Made by a program: the position numbers and the translations under genes
Assembly (NCBI RefSeq): GCF_001552075.1
Contig: NZ_BCQM01000005.1
Span: 124,001-188,000, forward strand
Reading direction: 5' to 3'
DNA from: Arthrobacter luteolus NBRC 107841
GTDB lineage: Bacteria; Actinomycetota; Actinomycetes; Actinomycetales; Micrococcaceae
DNA length: 64,000 nucleotides
Notes under the pieces: generated by a model
Seen by the model: the letters and a program-made list of their open reading frames with translations, nothing else
Databases searched by the model: none
Told to the model about the DNA's origin: nothing
Shown here: positions 45,442 to 54,036 of the stretch, one piece after another
Layout of the letters: each line of letters begins with the position of its first letter
How positions within the stretch are numbered: the stretch's first letter is position 1

Positions 45442-47982
45442 TCACCGCGGAGTACCGACGATCCGGCGGGCAAGGCTCAGCCCCTGGCCCACGGAGACGC
45501 GGGGGAGATAGGCGCGGCTGAGGGCATTTCCAATGGCCGGCAGGGACGCTGCGTCCGGGTAGGCCATGTAAAGCGGGACGTAGTGCGGCTGGAACTTCGC
45601 CTTGAACGCCAGCAGTGACCGAAAGCCGTATACCGGTTCCAGGGCAGCGCCGAGCCGGTCCAGCAGCCAGTCCAGTGCCGGAGGGTTGTCCTCACCCCCT
45701 GCACCGTCCCGGGCCCGTGCAAGCGGCACGCCCGAGAGGCTGAGGAACCGATAGCCCTCCTCCTGCAGGGACAGGGCGGCCGAGGCGATCAGGAAATCCA
45801 TTGCAGCCGGGAACCCGCGGCTGCGCCGCCGCATAAAGTCCAGGGTCCAGCCACGGATTTCTCCGTCCCGGTAAACGGGCAGCCATGACGTGACACCGTG
45901 GACGGTCCGGTCTTGGTCGACGGCGACGAGCAGGCGAACGCTGGGATCCTCCATCTCCTCCAATCCGCCCAGGGTAAAGCCCATCTCCGGCATGTGCTTG
46001 TCCGCCACCCACTCCTCGGAAATAACGTGCAGCTGGTCAATCACGGACAGCGGCGCCGTGGCGAAGGTTGTCCATTCGGCCCGGACCCCGGACTTCTCCG
46101 CTCGGTTCAGGGCCGTCCGCAGGTCCTGGAATTTCTTCCCTTTGAAGGCCAGTGAGCCGAGCTCCAGGACTGTTTCTTCAGCGACCTGGAGGCTGGCAAA
46201 TCCCAGCGAGGATGTGATGTCCTCCGTGCCTGCACCCACCGAGTAGAAGCAGGGGGTTGTGCCCTGCTCACTGCAGAACGCAGTAAAGCCATCAATGACC
46301 TCCCGGCGTTCAGCTTCCGGACCCACCGGATCGCCGACGGTCAGCGCTACGCCAAAGCCCTCCCGGTAGGCGATGTAGGAGTTTCCCGTGGGGGCGAACC
46401 AGTAGGAGTTCCCGGTCCACAACGTCATCCAGGACAGTGTGCTCCCGCCTTGGCTGGTCAGCAGCGCCCGGGCGCGGTCCACATCCTCAGGGTGTCTCTC
46501 CGGCGCCGGAAGGAGGAAGGACCGGATGAGCAGGACGCAGGTGAGCGCCCAGAACACCACGCCAACTCCCTCGTACAGGATGGCTGCCGGAAGGGTCCGG
46601 GGAAGCAGCACCGGAGAATGGTTCCGCAGTTCCAGAAGAGGCAGGAACCGTTGGGGCAGATCAGCCACCAGGGCCCGGGCCGTCGCCTCCGGAGTAAAAC
46701 CGGTGCGGACCAGATACCCGCCGGCAACGTAGCAAGCGGCGAGCACCGCTGCGGAAAGAACAACGATGGCCGTGAGCCGCCGGTAGGTCCCGGGTGGTGC
46801 TGAAACGGTAAACAGCTTCCCGGTGGCGGCCAGCAGGATCATGACCGCAACCGGCACCAGCATGGGCAGCAGCAAGGCCAGCGGTTGTTCCACGGCACCA
46901 AACTCGTACCGTTCCCCGGCAGGATTTCCCGTCAGATAGCGGTAGATCCGGAAACCCGCCGCCAGCGTCAGGCCGGCCTGCAGGATCAGGGCGGCCAGCC
47001 AGGCGAAGCGGCGGCCCCGGCGCAGCCCGTCCGAGAAAACCACCAGCAGGACCTGCGGGAGAGTGGCCAGGAAGAACCCTGCGGGTCCGGCACGCAGCTC
47101 GAAGCGCGCAGCGCTGCATTCGGTCCGGCGCGAGGCATCGGCACACAGGTCAGCGAGATCCTGGGGGCTGGTTGTCTCCACATAGGTGAAGAGGTAACGA
47201 AGCACCGACAGCGGACCCACGGCGTGGGCGCTCAACGCAGCGAGGACAGGGCCCACGGCGGAAGCCAGCACCGCCAGGGCCACCAGCACACGGGCTTCCC
47301 GGCGGGTGGAAGCAATTCTGCGCAGCATCCGGGGCCGGCGGCCGAACAGCAGCGGGCCGCAGAATCCGCCCGCCAGGGCAGCGCCCAGTGCCATCACGTC
47401 CTGGAAGGAACCCGAATACAGGGCCAGCAGAATCAGCACGGTGAAGAGGAACAGGCGGAGGCGTCGGCGCCAGAGGGTTTCCAGCCCGGCGCTGGCTGCT
47501 GCGGCGGCCCCGCATAGGAACGCCACCGGGCCCACAAACGACTCGGCTGTCAGCTCCCGCCCCCAGTCGCCGAAGAAAAACCCTGAGACGGCAGCGAAGC
47601 CGGTGGCGAACAGGGCACCTGCCACCTGGGTGCCGGCAGCCGCCGCGAGAAACCGCCGGCTCCCGAGGATTTCCTCCGCGGCCAGCCCCATCACCAGGGC
47701 AAGGATCGTCCCGCTGATGTACCCGGACAGACCGTTCGCCCACAGAGCGGAGAGCAGCAGGGAGGGCCAGTATTCCGGCAGGGACTCGGAGGATACGCTG
47801 ACCCAGTCCAGCAGCGGTTCTTCCGGGCCGGAGGCGATGGTCGAAGTCAGGAGGCCGAGCACCCAGAACAAAACCACGAAACCCAGCGTCACCGGTGCCC
47901 GGCGCAGGCTTCCGCGCAGCGCGTCGGCAAACCACCGGACCAGCCGCGGGACCCGGCGCCGGGCAGGAACTCCACTATGCAT
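45442..47982 (-). CDS. MprF/LysX-like aminoacyl-lipid synthase with membrane domain
   Basis: 846 residues. Residues about 20-480 hold 10 or more membrane helices, with a rhomboid-like arrangement in the first part but no GxSG protease motif seen. The C-terminal half (about 500-830) is the DUF2156 transferase of MprF (STLSWMTLWTGNSYWFAPTG, SLSGVPLARA, PVYGFRSLLAFKAKFQPHYV). It transfers an amino acid from tRNA to phosphatidylglycerol or diacylglycerol, changing surface charge. Which amino acid cannot be told. ATG 47982 has GGAGG 7 nt upstream. No lysyl-tRNA synthetase domain is fused. Confidence 0.88.
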   Translation of the reverse strand: MHSGVPARRRVPRLVRWFADALRGSLRRAPVTLGFVVLFWVLGLLTSTIASGPEEPLLDWVSVSSESLPEYWPSLLLSALWANGLSGYISGTILALVMGLAAEEILGSRRFLAAAAGTQVAGALFATGFAAVSGFFFGDWGRELTAESFVGPVAFLCGAAAAASAGLETLWRRRLRLFLFTVLILLALYSGSFQDVMALGAALAGGFCGPLLFGRRPRMLRRIASTRREARVLVALAVLASAVGPVLAALSAHAVGPLSVLRYLFTYVETTSPQDLADLCADASRRTECSAARFELRAGPAGFFLATLPQVLLVVFSDGLRRGRRFAWLAALILQAGLTLAAGFRIYRYLTGNPAGERYEFGAVEQPLALLLPMLVPVAVMILLAATGKLFTVSAPPGTYRRLTAIVVLSAAVLAACYVAGGYLVRTGFTPEATARALVADLPQRFLPLLELRNHSPVLLPRTLPAAILYEGVGVVFWALTCVLLIRSFLLPAPERHPEDVDRARALLTSQGGSTLSWMTLWTGNSYWFAPTGNSYIAYREGFGVALTVGDPVGPEAERREVIDGFTAFCSEQGTTPCFYSVGAGTEDITSSLGFASLQVAEETVLELGSLAFKGKKFQDLRTALNRAEKSGVRAEWTTFATAPLSVIDQLHVISEEWVADKHMPEMGFTLGGLEEMEDPSVRLLVAVDQDRTVHGVTSWLPVYRDGEIRGWTLDFMRRRSRGFPAAMDFLIASAALSLQEEGYRFLSLSGVPLARARDGAGGEDNPPALDWLLDRLGAALEPVYGFRSLLAFKAKFQPHYVPLYMAYPDAASLPAIGNALSRAYLPRVSVGQGLSLARRIVGTPR

Positions 47983-48112
47983 TCGGCCACCTCCATGGCT
48001 GCGGTGCCGCAGGGCTCCGCAGCCCGTACCGGTGCGGCCATTGTAGTGACGGTCCCGGCACAGCGGACCTGCCGGCCGTCCCGGCGCGGTGTCTGGGGAT
48101 AAAGTACACCCT

Positions 48113-48928
48113 GTGAATCCTGCCCTGCCGTACACACTGCCGTATTACGTCCCGCCAGCGGCCGGGGCCGTGCCCGGTCCGCTTGGCCTGTCCCACCGCG
48201 GTTTCTCTCCGGAAGGCCTGGAAAACACCATGGTGGCTTTCGAAGCCGCCGCCGAGTTGGGATTCGGGTACCTGGAGACGGACGTGCGGACCACCAGCGA
48301 CGGTGTCCTGATGGCCTTCCACGATGAGACGCTGGACCGGGTGACCAACGCCCGGGGTCCGCTGTCCGCCAGGAGCCTGCGGGAACTGAGGGAGGTCCGG
48401 GTGGGAGGAACTGAATCCGTTCCCACGTTTGAGGAACTGCTGGTCCGCTGGCCCCGGATGCGCCTGAACGTGGACCTCAAGGACACCGCCGGAGCAGAGG
48501 CACTCGCCGCGCTGATCGAAAAGCACCAGGCGCATGACCGGGTCCTGGTTACGTCTTTCTCCGACCGCCGCCGGCTGCGGTGCCTGCGCCGGCTGACCCG
48601 GCCGGCTGCCAGTTCCGCCGGTTCCGCTGCCATGGCGCTGATGCTGCTGCTGTCGCCCTTCGGGCTGGGCCGGATCGTGGCCCGGGTGGGCCGGTTCCAG
48701 TGCGTGCAGGTGCCGCTGCGCTTCCGCAGGCTTCCCGTGGTGACTCCGGGCTTCCTGCGCCGCTGCCATCGGGCAGGAGTCCAGGTGCACGTCTGGACCG
48801 TCAATGACAGGGAACTGATGATGGGCCTGCTGGATCTCGGCGTCGACGGGCTGGTCTCAGACCGTGCCGATGAGCTGGCGGCGGTCCTTTCCTCCCGGGG
48901 TGTTTGGCCGCAGGGCGCAGCGGACTGA
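48113..48928 (+). CDS. glycerophosphodiester phosphodiesterase
   Basis: 271 residues of the GDPD TIM barrel. Catalytic motif LSHRGFSPEGLENTM (His, Arg, Glu-Asn), then YLETDVRTTSDGVLMAFHDETLDR, and VWTVNDRELMMGLLDLGVDGL near the end. Cleaves glycerophosphodiesters to glycerol-3-phosphate. GTG 48113 is preceded by TAAAGT at 7 nt, suggesting leaderless mRNA; an in-frame GTG at 48089 is possible. Divergent from the MprF operon, which also acts on phospholipids. Confidence 0.9.
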   Translation: MNPALPYTLPYYVPPAAGAVPGPLGLSHRGFSPEGLENTMVAFEAAAELGFGYLETDVRTTSDGVLMAFHDETLDRVTNARGPLSARSLRELREVRVGGTESVPTFEELLVRWPRMRLNVDLKDTAGAEALAALIEKHQAHDRVLVTSFSDRRRLRCLRRLTRPAASSAGSAAMALMLLLSPFGLGRIVARVGRFQCVQVPLRFRRLPVVTPGFLRRCHRAGVQVHVWTVNDRELMMGLLDLGVDGLVSDRADELAAVLSSRGVWPQGAAD

Positions 48929-48988
48929 CACTCCCGGCGCCAGCTGTCCTGGCTGTGCCGGCTGCGAGGCGGCTGGCAGGATGGAACC

Positions 48989-50098
48989 ATGCGCGTCCTT
49001 ATAGCCCCGGATAAGTTCAAAGGCAGCCTGTCCGCCGAAGAAGCGGCAACTGCCATGGCCCAGGGCGTGCTCGCCGTCTATCCGGACGCCGAGGTCACCC
49101 GGCTGCCCGTCGCCGACGGCGGCGAGGGAACCCTGGAAGCGGCGCTGGCCGCCGGCGCGGTGGAACAAACCAGCAGCGTCCGCGGTCCAATGGGCCGCGA
49201 AATCACGGCTGTGTGGGCCTTGGACGGTTCGACGGCGGTCATCGAGACGGCTCGCTCCTCCGGGCTGATGCTGGTTGAGCCCACGGTGCAGACGTCCCTG
49301 GCAGCCTCAAGTTACGGCAGCGGCCAGCTCATCCAGGCGGCCCTTGACGCGGGCGCCCGGGAGATCATCCTCGGCATTGGCGGGTCCGCGATGTCAGACG
49401 GCGGCGCCGGCGCCCTCCAGGCGCTGGGCCTGAAGATCCTGGCGGCGGACGGCAGCCAGGTTCCGCTCGGTGGCGCCGGCCTTGCCCTAGCCGCCGCCGT
49501 TGACGGTTCGGGCCTGGACCCGCGGCTGAAAGATGTCAGTATCCGGATCGCCGCAGATGTCACCAACCCGCTGACCGGAGCCGACGGAGCCGCTCATGTT
49601 TTCGGCGGACAGAAGGGCGCGGACAACTCGGCCCGGCTGCTGCTGGATGAGGCGCTGGTCAACTGGGCCCGGCTGCTGAAGGAGGCCACCGGCGTCGACG
49701 TCGACGTTCCCGGTGCCGGCGCGGCCGGGGGATTCCCGGCCGCTTTCCTGGCCTTCACCAACGCCACGCTCGAACCCGGGTTCGGCCTCATCGCGGATCT
49801 GGTGGGGCTGGTCCCCGCCCTCGCCGGAGCGGACCTGGTCCTGACCGGCGAAGGGTCGCTGGATGAGCAGTCGCGCTTCGGCAAGGCCCCACTGGAAGTC
49901 GCCCGGCTGGCGGCGGGCGCCGGGATTCCTGTGGTGCTCATTGCCGGCCGGATCACCCTGGATCCCAGGGTTCTGGCGGAGTACGGCGTGGAGGCCGCCG
50001 TGAGCCTGCTGGATCTGGCGCCGAGCCCCGAAGAAGCGATGGCCCGGGCTGATTATTACGTCGTCCGGGCTACCCGTGCGGCCCTTGAAGGGGCCTGA
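48989..50098 (+). CDS. glxK: glycerate kinase (GlxK type)
   Basis: 369 residues, standard length of the GlxK/GarK family. MRVLIAPDKFKGSLSAEEAA at the N-terminus, PVADGGEGTLEA, GIGGSAMSDGGAGAL, and LTGEGSLDEQSRFGKAP near the end. Phosphorylates D-glycerate into central metabolism. No glyoxylate genes are next to it. Confidence 0.95.
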   Translation: MRVLIAPDKFKGSLSAEEAATAMAQGVLAVYPDAEVTRLPVADGGEGTLEAALAAGAVEQTSSVRGPMGREITAVWALDGSTAVIETARSSGLMLVEPTVQTSLAASSYGSGQLIQAALDAGAREIILGIGGSAMSDGGAGALQALGLKILAADGSQVPLGGAGLALAAAVDGSGLDPRLKDVSIRIAADVTNPLTGADGAAHVFGGQKGADNSARLLLDEALVNWARLLKEATGVDVDVPGAGAAGGFPAAFLAFTNATLEPGFGLIADLVGLVPALAGADLVLTGEGSLDEQSRFGKAPLEVARLAAGAGIPVVLIAGRITLDPRVLAEYGVEAAVSLLDLAPSPEEAMARADYYVVRATRAALEGA

Positions 50099-50135
50099 AG
50101 TCCCCTGACGGAGCCCCGGCTGATTCCCGTCCCGG

Positions 50136-51479
50136 CTAAAGATCCGAACAGCGGATGTGGGTAGTCCACTTATTCGGGGCTTGGGGGATCTCGACGCTGG
50201 CCAAATCCGGATCCGCGGCGCATGCCTCCCGGGCTGCCTGAATTCCGGGGGCCCATTCAGGGCCGGAGCCGCGCGCATCATCGATGGGAAAGTAATACAC
50301 GGACTGCAGAATCAAAAAGGCACCTGCCACCCCGCCCCGAAACTGCCGGCTGTCCATAAGAGCCGCCCAGCGGCCCCGGGCCCCAGCTTCCGCGGCCTTC
50401 CGCGGGATCAGGAGGGGCAGCAGCGCCAGCAGGAACATTGAGGGGACAACGCTGTAGCGGCTGATGTAGAAGAACATCCAGTCTTCAGCGGAGACAAAGT
50501 CTGAATACCGGAAATAGGGTGCGGGGTTAATCACCACTGCCGCGGTCCAGGTTGCCGCAGACGCAAGGAACCAGATACTGCCGGCCAGGCGTTGCCGGCG
50601 GCTGCCAAAGAACCCCACGAGGAGGGCGGCGAAGGCAAATGGGATGGCGCTGACGAGAATCGGCGCTGCACCGAAGGCGTGAATGTGATTGATGATCACC
50701 GAACTGGCGCCGTAGAAAATGGCGCCGGTTGAGTTCAGGAAGTATCCGTTGAAGACGGACAGGAAGTCCATGTCCACTTCCATTCCCGGCGCCCGGGGAT
50801 ACACCCACATATTGAACACCTGGCACCCTGCACCGATGACGAAGCCCGTCTTGGCCCACCACAGTCCCCTGTTTCCGGGGCGGAGGAATACCAGGGGGAG
50901 GAAGAGCACTGACTGGATTTCGCTCAGGCTGACAACGAGGGCGGAGACCCCCAGGACCAGTCCTCCGCCGATCCCGGCGGGGGTCTTCATCAGGACCCAC
51001 GGAGTGAGCCACAACAGGTACCAGTGCAGGTTGGCAGCGTTGCCCACCGTTTCCAGCCCGCCGGGAGCAACGAGTACAGGAATCGAAGCCCAGCACAGCC
51101 TGGCGGTCAGATTGGCCGTGAGCTCAGAGGAGCAGTAGAAAGTGGCCGCTGCGATCAGGCCCAGGACGATGCTGCACGCAATCGAGATGGCTACTGGATA
51201 GACCTCAAGGTCGAAGACCGAAGCGACCAGCGCCACGAGGCAACGTGGCAGGAAGTGCAGATACCCGGCATAGGGGTTGAGCAGGCCGGGCCCCTGGGTG
51301 AGGTACTCCTGGAGAAACAGTGCCCCGTCTTCCGCCCAGACCGTGCGCGCGGAAACCGGCGGGATCCGGAAGTAGGAGAGTCCGCTCCCGGCGGCCGTTA
51401 CGGCAGCCAGCAGGAGGAAGGAGGTCAGGCGGGGGCGCTGCCCCGGCCATCCAGTGTGCTGTTTCCCCTCAAGGCTTAT
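50136..51479 (-). CDS. polytopic membrane protein, apparent ATA start
   Basis: About 447 residues with roughly ten helices. The reading frame upstream of the first normal start (GTG 51236) is clearly coding: a first helix (LTSFLLLAAVTAAGSGLSYF) and TVWAEDGALFLQEYL ... NPYAGYLHFLPRC, a WAEDG-type motif typical of actinobacterial GT-C-like membrane proteins. In that stretch (51240-51508) there is no ATG, GTG or TTG. A perfect AGAGGAG (51492-51486) lies 6 nt before an ATA at 51479, where ATG would be expected. Either ATA is used or the start codon was lost by one G-to-A change. Family not securely identified; a cell-envelope glycosyltransferase role is a guess. Confidence 0.65.
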   Translation of the reverse strand: MSLEGKQHTGWPGQRPRLTSFLLLAAVTAAGSGLSYFRIPPVSARTVWAEDGALFLQEYLTQGPGLLNPYAGYLHFLPRCLVALVASVFDLEVYPVAISIACSIVLGLIAAATFYCSSELTANLTARLCWASIPVLVAPGGLETVGNAANLHWYLLWLTPWVLMKTPAGIGGGLVLGVSALVVSLSEIQSVLFLPLVFLRPGNRGLWWAKTGFVIGAGCQVFNMWVYPRAPGMEVDMDFLSVFNGYFLNSTGAIFYGASSVIINHIHAFGAAPILVSAIPFAFAALLVGFFGSRRQRLAGSIWFLASAATWTAAVVINPAPYFRYSDFVSAEDWMFFYISRYSVVPSMFLLALLPLLIPRKAAEAGARGRWAALMDSRQFRGGVAGAFLILQSVYYFPIDDARGSGPEWAPGIQAAREACAADPDLASVEIPQAPNKWTTHIRCSDL

Positions 51480-51606
51480 CTGCCGCTCCTCTGAACGTCA
51501 CGCTTCAGTGGTTAGGTACCACCCCCATAACCGGGTCCGGCAAAGCGGCCGGGCACGGATGCCGGGCCCATGCTAATGGGCAGCCCCGGTGAGGGGAAGC
51601 GTAGAT

Positions 51607-51647
51607 GGCCGTGCGGGATGAGGGTGGACACCCCGTCCCGCACGGCC
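51607..51647 (-). terminator. terminator of permease gene
   Basis: Twelve-bp perfect stem GGCCGTGCGGGA / TCCCGCACGGCC with a 17-nt loop, 15 bases past the permease stop. Confidence 0.75.
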
Positions 51648-51662
51648 GGCCGAGAGGCGGGA

Positions 51663-52976
51663 CTAGCCGAGGCTGGAGGGCGTGGCGCCCACGTCCTCCT
51701 GCGGCTCATCCGGCATGGTGCCGCGCCACCGGGCAATGGCGCTCATGCCGTGATAAATCACCAGGGTGGCCGCCGTACCGAGCGCGATGCCTTCGAAGGT
51801 GAGTCCGGCAATGTTCCAGGTGTAGTTGGCGATGCCCACCACCAGGGCCACACCGGCGACCGAGAGGTTGATCGGGTTGGAGAAGTTCACCCGGTTGTCG
51901 ACCCAGATGCGCACGCCCAGGATGCCGATCATCCCGTACAGCACCACGCCGGCTCCGCCGAGGACGCCTGCGGGGATGGTGGCGATCAGGGCGCCGAACT
52001 TGGGGAAGAGGCTCAGCAGGACCGCGACGATGCCGGCGACCCAGTAGGCCGCGGTGGAGTACACCCGGGAGGCAGCCATCACGCCGATGTTCTCGGCGTA
52101 GGTGGTGGTGCCCGAACCGCCGCCGGAGCCGGCAAGCATGGTGGCGACGCCGTCGGCCATCAGGGCCCGGCCGGTGTAGGGATCGAGGTTGCGGCCCGTC
52201 ATGGCCGCCACGGACTTCACATGGCCGATGTTCTCGGCAACCAGCACCAGCACCACCGGAACAAAAAGCCCAATGACGTTGAAGTGGAAGGTCGGTGCGG
52301 TGAACTCCGGCAGCCCGAACCAGCCGGCGTCGTTGATCGCAGCGAAGTCCACTTCACCCTGGATGATTGCCGCCACGTAGCCGGCGAGCACCCCGACCAG
52401 GATCGAGAGACGGCCGATCAAGCCCTTGAACAGCACGGTGCACAGCAGGATCGCCACCACGGTCACAGTGGCGGTGAGCGGACCGGCCTCGTAGTTGGTT
52501 TTGGTGGTGGGCGCCAGGTTGAGGCCAATGAGCGCGACGATCGCGCCGGTCACGACCGGCGGCATCAGAACCTGGATCCAGCGGGTTCCGGCCAGCTGTG
52601 CTGCCAGGCCGATCAGGAAAAGCGTGGCGCCGGCCATGATGATGCCGCCAAGGGCGCCGCCGGGACCATGCTGGTTCACGGCTGCGCCAATGGGTGCAAT
52701 GAACGCAAAGGATGAGCCCAGGTAACTGGGAATCTTTCCGGCCGTGATGATCAGGAACAGGATGGTTCCGATGCCGGAGAACAACAGGGTCGTGGCCGGC
52801 GGGAACCCGGTCAGCAGCGGAACCAGGAACGTTGCGCCGAACATGGCGACCACGTGCTGGGCGCCGATGCCGATGGTCCGGGGCCAGGTGAGGCGCTCGT
52901 CGGGAGCTACATAGGCGCCAGGCCGAATCGTCTTCCCATCGCCGTGCATTGTCCAGTCTGTGCCGAGCCTGCTCAT
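51663..52976 (-). CDS. uracil/xanthine (NCS2) permease
   Basis: 437 residues, about 14 helices, UraA/NAT family. Early HVVAMFGATFLVPLLTGFPP, VLVAENIGHVKSVAAMTG (with the Glu that binds nucleobase), and GSGGGSGTTTYAENIGVMAA (second substrate motif) are all present. Proton symport of uracil or a purine base. ATG at 52976 has GGAAGG 7-8 nt upstream; the TTG at 52991 is not needed. No pyrimidine genes adjoin it. Confidence 0.93.
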   Translation of the reverse strand: MSRLGTDWTMHGDGKTIRPGAYVAPDERLTWPRTIGIGAQHVVAMFGATFLVPLLTGFPPATTLLFSGIGTILFLIITAGKIPSYLGSSFAFIAPIGAAVNQHGPGGALGGIIMAGATLFLIGLAAQLAGTRWIQVLMPPVVTGAIVALIGLNLAPTTKTNYEAGPLTATVTVVAILLCTVLFKGLIGRLSILVGVLAGYVAAIIQGEVDFAAINDAGWFGLPEFTAPTFHFNVIGLFVPVVLVLVAENIGHVKSVAAMTGRNLDPYTGRALMADGVATMLAGSGGGSGTTTYAENIGVMAASRVYSTAAYWVAGIVAVLLSLFPKFGALIATIPAGVLGGAGVVLYGMIGILGVRIWVDNRVNFSNPINLSVAGVALVVGIANYTWNIAGLTFEGIALGTAATLVIYHGMSAIARWRGTMPDEPQEDVGATPSSLG

Positions 52977-53121
52977 ACGTGTGCCTTCCAAAGGACAAGG
53001 GGGAATGATTCGTGGAGAATGTTACCGGTGCGGCATGGTTAGCACGCCTTTGTTGCACGGCACCCAGTATTTTTACCGGCAAGCGATTGGCCGCCCGGCG
53101 GCCTGGAACGGACGGAACAGC

Positions 53122-54036
53122 GTGGGTATATCAGTATCAGGACGGAGCGTCCTCATCACGGGCGGCGCCATGGGAATGGGCCGGCTCTACGCGGAACGGG
53201 CTGTGCGCGAGGGTGCGCGGGCCGTGATCCTCTGGGACCGCGATGCGCAGGCGCTGCAGGCAACCGCTGCTGAACTGCGGGCGCTGGGCGGCACTGAGAT
53301 CCATCCCTATGTGCTTGATGTTTCCTCCGTGGAGGAAATATCCCAGGCTGCTGCGGCCGTGCTGGCAGACGCGGGCGCCCCGGACGTCCTGATCAACAAC
53401 GCCGGAATCGTCCGCGGAAAATACTTCTGGGACCATTCGGACACGGACATCGACGCCGTGATGACAGTGAATACCCTGGCCCCGATGCACATCACCCGGG
53501 CCTTCCTGCCCGCCATGATCGAGCGGCGGACCCCGGCCCGCATCCTGAACGTCGCTTCGGCGTCCGGCACCCTTTCAGTTCCGAAAATGAGCGTCTACAC
53601 GGCGTCCAAATGGGCCATGATCGGGTGGAGCGACTCGCTGCGGCTGGAACTCGCCGAGGCCGGACACGAGCAGGTCATGGTGACCACGCTGATTCCCAGC
53701 TACATCAAGACCGGTATGTTCGAGGGCGCCCGCGGGCCGCTGATGACCCCGCTGATGGAGCCCGGATTCGTGGTCAACAAGGCCTGGACCGCGCTGATGG
53801 AAGGCAAGGCCCGGGTGCAGCTGCCCTGGACCGTGCCGCTGGGCAGTGCCCTGCGCGGGCTGTTGCCACAGCCGGTCTGGGATGTTGTGGCAGGGCGTGT
53901 GTTCAAGGTTTACCAGTCAATGGACCACTTCACCGGGCGGCCTGGGGCAGCGGGTGCAGATCCGCACCCTGCCGGAAAAATACAAGCCGGGCAGGCACAA
54001 GGAATCATGCAGGGGCAGACAGGGGGCCGGGGATGA
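53122..54036 (+). CDS. SDR oxidoreductase
   Basis: 304 residues. VLITGGAMGMGRLYAERAVR cofactor motif near 10, LINNAGIVRG, catalytic Ser in NVASASGTLS and YTASKWAMIGWSD. C-terminal end is Gly/Gln-rich. Its TGA overlaps the ATG of the aldehyde dehydrogenase gene (ATGA), so the two form an operon that would convert an alcohol to an acid in two steps. Start GTG 53122 gives a normal N-terminus. Confidence 0.9.
   Translation: MGISVSGRSVLITGGAMGMGRLYAERAVREGARAVILWDRDAQALQATAAELRALGGTEIHPYVLDVSSVEEISQAAAAVLADAGAPDVLINNAGIVRGKYFWDHSDTDIDAVMTVNTLAPMHITRAFLPAMIERRTPARILNVASASGTLSVPKMSVYTASKWAMIGWSDSLRLELAEAGHEQVMVTTLIPSYIKTGMFEGARGPLMTPLMEPGFVVNKAWTALMEGKARVQLPWTVPLGSALRGLLPQPVWDVVAGRVFKVYQSMDHFTGRPGAAGADPHPAGKIQAGQAQGIMQGQTGGRG

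Noticed and set aside
51570-52715. 381-codon + strand open frame opposite the uracil/xanthine permease
   Set aside because: Product is His/Gln/Gly/Asp-rich shadow of membrane codons; the - strand frame has all permease motifs.
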